Assembly: GCA_030042955.1 (NCBI GenBank)
Contig: JASHYQ010000055.1
Span: forward strand, 1 to 7,158
Direction: 5' to 3'
Length of the DNA stretch: 7,158 nucleotides
Source: Thermoplasmata archaeon
GTDB taxonomy: Archaea > Thermoplasmatota > Thermoplasmata > Lutacidiplasmatales > UBA184
Within the stretch, counting starts at the first letter, position 1; the number at the start of each line of letters is the position of its first letter. Below, piece by piece: positions 6,900 to 7,158 of the stretch. Below the pieces are notes generated by a model. It did not search any database. It was not told where the DNA came from and saw only the letters and a list, made by a program, of their open reading frames with translations. The position numbers and the translations under genes were made by a program.

Positions 6900-7158
6900 T
6901 CACAAAAGCCGGATGGCTTCGAGGTTGAAGGGGGCCCGAGAGTCGACGTTGAACCGTTTGTGGAGGCTCCCCGCCAGGTCGACCGTCTTCGACTCCTCGC
7001 CGTGGTTCAGGATGATCCGCTGCGGGCGGGGGTCGAGCGAAGCGACGTAGTTCATCAATTGGACGCGGTCGGAGTGGCCCGAGAACCCCTCGATCGTGCC
7101 GATGTCGAGGCGGACCGGCACCGCGACCTGCCGGGAGCCGTCCAGGAACGTCGCCTCC
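6900..7158 (-). CDS. fttA: aCPSF1/FttA beta-CASP ribonuclease, C-terminal 86 codons (5' end outside window)
   Basis: aCPSF1 (FttA) is the archaeal homologue of the 3'-end cleavage factor CPSF73. It has N-terminal KH domains, a metallo-beta-lactamase core and a beta-CASP domain, and serves as an endo/exoribonuclease and general transcription termination factor. Only the C-terminus is here. The frame stays open to the window edge (EATFLDGSRQVAV before the GTG at 7121), so that GTG is not the start. Diagnostic pieces are TIEGFSGHSDRVQLMNYV with the motif B histidine (GHSD), RIILNHGEESKTVDLA with the motif C histidine (NHGE) that marks RNA-acting family members, and the ending RAPFNLEAIRLL, the conserved tail linked to dimerisation in archaeal family members. 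About 550 upstream residues should lie outside the window. RNase J is less likely because of this archaeal-type tail. Confidence 0.9.
   Translation of the reverse strand, partial: EATFLDGSRQVAVPVRLDIGTIEGFSGHSDRVQLMNYVASLDPRPQRIILNHGEESKTVDLAGSLHKRFNVDSRAPFNLEAIRLL

Overview
This window is one stretch of a GC-rich genome (roughly 70% GC by eye, no count made), most likely archaeal. The main evidence is the right-edge gene. It encodes the C-terminus of an aCPSF1/FttA-type beta-CASP ribonuclease, an archaeal family recognisable by its GFSGHSD block, its HGEESK block and its ending in APFNLEAIRLL. A BRE/TATA-like element upstream of the neighbouring gene agrees with this. The proteins are arginine-rich and not strongly acidic, so a haloarchaeon is unlikely. 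A high-GC Thermoplasmatota-like lineage is a guess only. The mutS and mutL genes look bacterial in type, as is usual for the minority of archaea that carry them.

Layout: the plus strand from 1 to 4090 is a tightly packed three-gene block. It holds mutS (5' end cut off by the window), mutL (start overlaps the mutS stop by 4 nt) and a small gene (start overlaps the mutL stop by 4 nt) for a PD-(D/E)XK nuclease-like protein. The minus strand from 7158 down to 4091 carries aCPSF1/fttA (N-terminus cut off), a promoter-bearing intergenic region of about 100 nt, an alkaline-phosphatase-superfamily type I phosphodiesterase, a 52-nt gap with a T5 tract, and a divergent GT-B glycosyltransferase-like gene. 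The two blocks converge and their stop codons abut, sharing the palindrome TGATCA at 4088-4093.

How the genes work together: MutS recognises mismatches. MutL here has the complete metal-binding endonuclease motif set, so it should nick DNA itself without MutH. Both proteins keep sliding-clamp-binding-like peptides (QGVLL in MutS, QTLMTP in MutL). The third gene is translationally coupled to mutL and has a D-(x12)-E-x-K signature. This makes it a candidate unrecognised nuclease component of the repair module, and it is the most interesting item in the window. The minus-strand phosphodiesterase and glycosyltransferase-like genes may act in surface or lipid/glycan metabolism, but nothing in the sequence fixes a substrate. 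No RNA genes, mobile elements, CRISPR arrays or long repeats were seen.
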